Source: Microbispora siamensis
Lineage (GTDB): Bacteria > Actinomycetota > Actinomycetes > Streptosporangiales > Streptosporangiaceae
Assembly (NCBI RefSeq): GCF_016863095.1
Contig: NZ_BOOF01000005.1
Span: 310,001 to 374,000, forward strand
DNA length: 64,000 nt
Reading direction: 5' to 3'
Of the stretch, positions 60,615-64,000 are shown in pieces. How positions within the stretch are numbered: the stretch's first letter is position 1; each line of letters starts with the position of its first letter. The position numbers were made by a program, and so were the translations under genes. The notes below the pieces were generated by a model that saw only the letters and a list, made by a program, of their open reading frames with translations, did no database searches and was not told the DNA's origin.

Positions 60615-63600
60615 TGCGCACGAGCATCGACGGCGCGCGATTACCGGCGCCGCGCCCGGGCCTGGACGGCCGCCAGGGCCCCGCTCTGGACTTCCGCCTC
60701 CTCGGCACGCTGGAGGTCGCCGACGGCACGGGGACGATCCTCGATCTCGGGCCGCGCAAGCAGCGGGCCGTGCTGGCGTTGCTGTTGCTGAACGCGCCTC
60801 ACGTCGTGCCGCTCGACCAGCTCATCGACCGGCTGTGGCGGGACGAGCCGCCCTCCAGCGCCACGGGAACGCTCCAGGCGTACATCTCGCATCTGCGCAG
60901 GACGCTCGAACCCGGGCGCAGCCCGCGCTCCCCCGGCCGGGTCCTGCGTACGCGGGAGCCCGGCTACCTGCTGGACATCGAGCCGGACCAGGTCGACGCC
61001 GAGCGGTTCGGCCGGGCGGCCGAGGCCGCGCACGCCGCTCTGGCCGGAGGCCGTCCCGAGGACGCCGAGCGGATCCTGGGCCCGGCGCTGGCGCTGTGGC
61101 GGGGCGAGCCGCTGGCCGACCTGGCCGACGAGCCGTTCGCCCGCTCCACCATCGCCCGCCTGGGCGAGACCCGCCTGCACGCGCTGACGGTACGCGCCGA
61201 GGCGTGGCTCGCGCTCGGGCGGGCGGCCGAGGTGACGGTCGAGGTCGAGCGCCTGCTCGAACAGGACCCCTACCGCGAGGGCCTGTGGGCGCTGCTCATG
61301 CGGGCCCTCTACCGGGAGCGCAGGCAGGCCGAGGCGCTGGCCGCCTACCAGCGGTGCCGCACGCTGCTCGGCGACGAACTGGGCCTCGACCCGAGTCCCG
61401 AACTGCGGCGGCTGGAGCAGGCCATCCTCGTCCAGGACGAGTCCCTGGCGGGAGTGTGGGCCCCCGTGGTCGCCGAGCCGCCGGAGCCGGGCCCGAGGAC
61501 GGACACGGGCGACGGCATTGAGGGCGGCCCGGCGGACGGGAAGGCCGGGAACGGGAACGCCGGGGACACGGCCGTGCCGGGACTGGTGGGGCGGGAGCCG
61601 CACCTGCGCCGGATCGCCGAGCGGCTCGACGACCTGCGCCGGGGCGTGGGCGGGGTGTTCCTGGTGAGCGGGGAGTCCGGCATCGGCAAGACCCGCCTCG
61701 CCGAGGCCGCCGCGAGCATGGCCGCCGAGCGCGGGGCCGCGGTGGCCTGGAGCAGGTGCGTCGAGGGCAGCGGCGCCCCCGCGTTCTGGCCCTGGATCCA
61801 GGCGCTCAACGCCCTGGGGGCGGACCAGGCACGGGAAACAGCCCAGGCTCGGGCGACGGACAGGGCTCCGGCGACCGGCGAGGCCGGGGAGGCGGGCGGC
61901 GACCTCGCCAGGCTCGCCCACCGCCTCTCGGACGGCGACCGTACGGACCCGACGGACACGGCCGACCCCGACACCGCCCGGTTCCTGCTGCACGACAGCG
62001 TGGCGCGGGCGCTCACGCGGCGGGCCTCCACCGCCCCGGTGCTGGTCGTGATGGAGGACCTGCACTGGGCCGACGCCGCCTCGCTGAAGCTGCTCACCTT
62101 CCTCGGCGCCGATCTGCACCGCGTGCCGTTGCTGGTGCTCGCCACCGTACGGCCCGAGCCTGCGGTGGACCGGCAGGCGCTGACCGAGGCACTCGGTGAG
62201 CTGACCCGCCAGCGCGGCACCGAACGGCTGGCCGTCACTCCGCTCACTCCTGAGCAGATCGCCGACTATTTGCGCGAAACGGGATGGGCCTGGCCGGAGC
62301 TCGCCTCGGCGCTCCACGACAGGACCGGCGGCAACCCGTTCTTCCTGGGCGAGCTGCTGCGCCTGCTGACCAGCACCCATCCCGACGGCCGGGTGAGCGT
62401 GGCGGACGTGCTCGCCCTGGCGGTGCCCGACGGCGTGCGCGACGTGATCAACCAGCGGGTGTCGCGGCTGCCGGAGGACTCCCAGACCCTGCTGCGGGCG
62501 GCCGCCGTGATCGGCAGGGACGTGGACGCCGACGTGCTGGAGACCGCCACCGGAGCCGGCGGCGCCCGGGTGATGATGCTGCTCGAACCGGCCGTCGCCA
62601 TCGGGCTGCTGGTCGAGGTCGACGGCGGCTGGGACTACCGCTTCTCGCACGCACTGGTGCAGGAGGCGCTGTATTTCGGGCTCAGCCGCAGGCAGCGGGC
62701 CCAGCTCCACGGCCGGGTGGGCGAGGCCATCGAGACCTTGCGGTGGGGTGAGGCGGGGACGCGCCTGCCCGCGCTGGCCCACCACTTCGGGCTGGCCGCC
62801 CGGGTCGGCTACGCGGACAAGGCCGTCTCGTACGCGATGGAGGCGGCCGGGCAGGCGACGGCCCGGCTCGCCTACGACGAGGCCGTCCTCTACTGGGAGC
62901 AGGCCCTCGACGCCTGCGCCGCCGGGCCCGCGGCCACCCGCTGCGCCCTGCTGATCGGCCTCGGCAAGGCACGGCGGGTGACCGGCGACGTGGAGGGGGC
63001 GCGGAGCGCGCTGGACGAGGCCGTAACGCTCGCGACCGGCATCGGCGACGACGCCGCCGTCATCGAGGCGGCCACCGTCTTCGGCGGCGTCGCGCTGTGG
63101 AACTGGCGCTCGTACGGCGTGGTGGACCACCGCATGGTGACCGTGCTGGAGGACCAGCTCTCCCGGCTCGACCCGGACGCCGTGCGCACCCGCGCGGAGC
63201 TGCTCGGCACGCTCGGCGTCGAGCTGTACTACGGCGACCGGCGCGAGGAGGGCCGCCGCCACGCCCTGGAGGCCGTGGAGCTGGCCCGGCGCATCGGCGA
63301 CCCCCTGCTGCTGGCCCGCACGCTGAACAACTTCGTCATCGCGGCCTGGACCCCCGAGCACGAGGAGGAGCGCTACCGGGCGGCCGAGGAGATGCTGGGC
63401 CTCCCCGGCCTGCCCAGGGCCACCGAGATCGTCGCTCGCCTGCACCGCATGCCCAAGCTGTTGAAGGCGGGCCTGCTCGCCGACTACGACGCGGAGCTGG
63501 CCCGCTGCCTGCGGCTCACCGCCGAGGTGCGGATGCCGGAGATCGAGACCCAGGTCGCGTACGCCGCGGCCGGACGGGCGGTGCTGGAGGGCGACTGGGC

Positions 63601-64000
63601 GGAGGCGAAGCGCCTCGCGGACCTCGGCACCGGGAGCTACCGCCGCACCAGCCTCTGGGGGCCGGACGTCCTGAAGCGGATCCACTCGTTCTTCGTGGAA
63701 TGGGGTCAGGGCCGGGGCGGCGAACTCCTCGCCGAGCTCGTCGACACCGCGGCCGACGAGTCCAACCTGGTCGCGCGCCCCACGGCCGTGCTCGCGGCGA
63801 TCGAGGCGGGGGACCGCGACCTGGCCCACCGGCTGATCGACCGCTGGGGAACCGTGGCACCGCGGGACTGGACGTGGCAGTTCGTCGTCTGGCAGTGGGG
63901 TCTGGTCGCCGCGCGGCTCGGCCGTCCCGACCCGCACGCCATGCTCGCGGAGCTGCGGCCCATCGCCCACGAGCTGGTGATCATGGGTACCGGCTGCGTC
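60614..64000 (+). CDS. SARP/AfsR-like regulator with BTAD and AAA ATPase (runs off window)
   Basis: At least 1129 residues of a large activator. Residues 25-115 form the OmpR-like SARP DNA-binding domain (FRLLGTLEVADG, LGPRKQRAVLALLLL), followed by the bacterial transcriptional activator domain (about 120-270). An AAA/NTPase module has Walker A GESGIGKT (near 353) and LVVMEDLHWADA. Helical, probably TPR, repeats follow to the window edge. Such proteins control secondary metabolism in Streptomyces and relatives. ATG60614 overlaps the acetyltransferase stop. Confidence 0.9.
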   Translation, partial: MRTSIDGARLPAPRPGLDGRQGPALDFRLLGTLEVADGTGTILDLGPRKQRAVLALLLLNAPHVVPLDQLIDRLWRDEPPSSATGTLQAYISHLRRTLEPGRSPRSPGRVLRTREPGYLLDIEPDQVDAERFGRAAEAAHAALAGGRPEDAERILGPALALWRGEPLADLADEPFARSTIARLGETRLHALTVRAEAWLALGRAAEVTVEVERLLEQDPYREGLWALLMRALYRERRQAEALAAYQRCRTLLGDELGLDPSPELRRLEQAILVQDESLAGVWAPVVAEPPEPGPRTDTGDGIEGGPADGKAGNGNAGDTAVPGLVGREPHLRRIAERLDDLRRGVGGVFLVSGESGIGKTRLAEAAASMAAERGAAVAWSRCVEGSGAPAFWPWIQALNALGADQARETAQARATDRAPATGEAGEAGGDLARLAHRLSDGDRTDPTDTADPDTARFLLHDSVARALTRRASTAPVLVVMEDLHWADAASLKLLTFLGADLHRVPLLVLATVRPEPAVDRQALTEALGELTRQRGTERLAVTPLTPEQIADYLRETGWAWPELASALHDRTGGNPFFLGELLRLLTSTHPDGRVSVADVLALAVPDGVRDVINQRVSRLPEDSQTLLRAAAVIGRDVDADVLETATGAGGARVMMLLEPAVAIGLLVEVDGGWDYRFSHALVQEALYFGLSRRQRAQLHGRVGEAIETLRWGEAGTRLPALAHHFGLAARVGYADKAVSYAMEAAGQATARLAYDEAVLYWEQALDACAAGPAATRCALLIGLGKARRVTGDVEGARSALDEAVTLATGIGDDAAVIEAATVFGGVALWNWRSYGVVDHRMVTVLEDQLSRLDPDAVRTRAELLGTLGVELYYGDRREEGRRHALEAVELARRIGDPLLLARTLNNFVIAAWTPEHEEERYRAAEEMLGLPGLPRATEIVARLHRMPKLLKAGLLADYDAELARCLRLTAEVRMPEIETQVAYAAAGRAVLEGDWAEAKRLADLGTGSYRRTSLWGPDVLKRIHSFFVEWGQGRGGELLAELVDTAADESNLVARPTAVLAAIEAGDRDLAHRLIDRWGTVAPRDWTWQFVVWQWGLVAARLGRPDPHAMLAELRPIAHELVIMGTGCV

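Noticed and set aside
60641-63970. A long reverse-strand open frame
   Set aside because: It is antisense to the SARP regulator, whose domains are unmistakable, and has no domain of its own.

Overview
The window is very GC-rich, densely coded and full of GTG starts, ECF sigma factors, SARP/STAND ATPases, a DUF5999 protein, a RsbW-like ATPase, a bacterial terpene synthase and a polyphosphate glucokinase. This points to a filamentous actinomycete (Streptosporangiales or Streptomyces-like). I see no rRNA, tRNA, CRISPR array or intact insertion sequence. The MFS gene at the left edge and the SARP regulator at the right edge run out of the window.

Layout. 1-7.8 kb: MFS transporter, CopC-CopD copper genes facing a polytopic membrane protein, then a hydrolase/ABC-ATPase fusion with its permease. 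7.8-13.2 kb: signalling block with a truncated histidine kinase, a GAF/DUF4118 kinase divergent from a LuxR-type regulator, an orphan receiver, DUF5999 and a RsbW-like ATPase; two copies of a candidate structured RNA lie here. 13.4-27.2 kb: two STAND ATPases, terpene synthase, ankyrin, PAC2, oxidoreductase, a TetR/SDR pair with visible operators, phosphatase, SGNH hydrolase, Ser/Thr kinase. 27.3-31.3 kb: ECF41-type sigma operon and a hemerythrin gene. 31.3-32 kb: gene remnants. 32-45 kb: HAD, gamma-glutamyltransferase-like, HrpA helicase, wHTH regulator, PPGK, NmrA/TetR pair, kinase, truncated OmpA-domain gene, cupin, methyltransferase. 45.2-47.1 kb: Hsp20, tandem universal stress protein and DUF1876, the gene kinds found in mycobacterial dormancy regulons. 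47.2-50.5 kb: intracellular subtilisin, a small protein and a Gln/Tyr-rich low-complexity protein. 50.7-55.7 kb: the most unusual block. 55.8-64 kb: ArsR/SRPBCC genes, DUF429, BBE oxidoreductase, GNAT and SARP regulator.

The 50.7-55.7 kb block contains a Crp/Fnr regulator with a cyclic-nucleotide pocket, a class III nucleotidyl-cyclase-like protein, a STAND-like protein with a degenerate P-loop, a third protein of unknown function and, convergent to them, a small membrane protein resembling Pycsar TM effectors. The cyclase-like protein ends with, and the STAND-like protein begins with, the same ~30-residue motif, as in bacterial amyloid-signalling gene pairs. Similar 18-bp palindromic repeats lie at both edges, and codon use in the two downstream genes looks looser than in neighbours. 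I infer a conflict or defence module joining a cyclic-nucleotide signal to motif-driven assembly. This is inference from sequence only.
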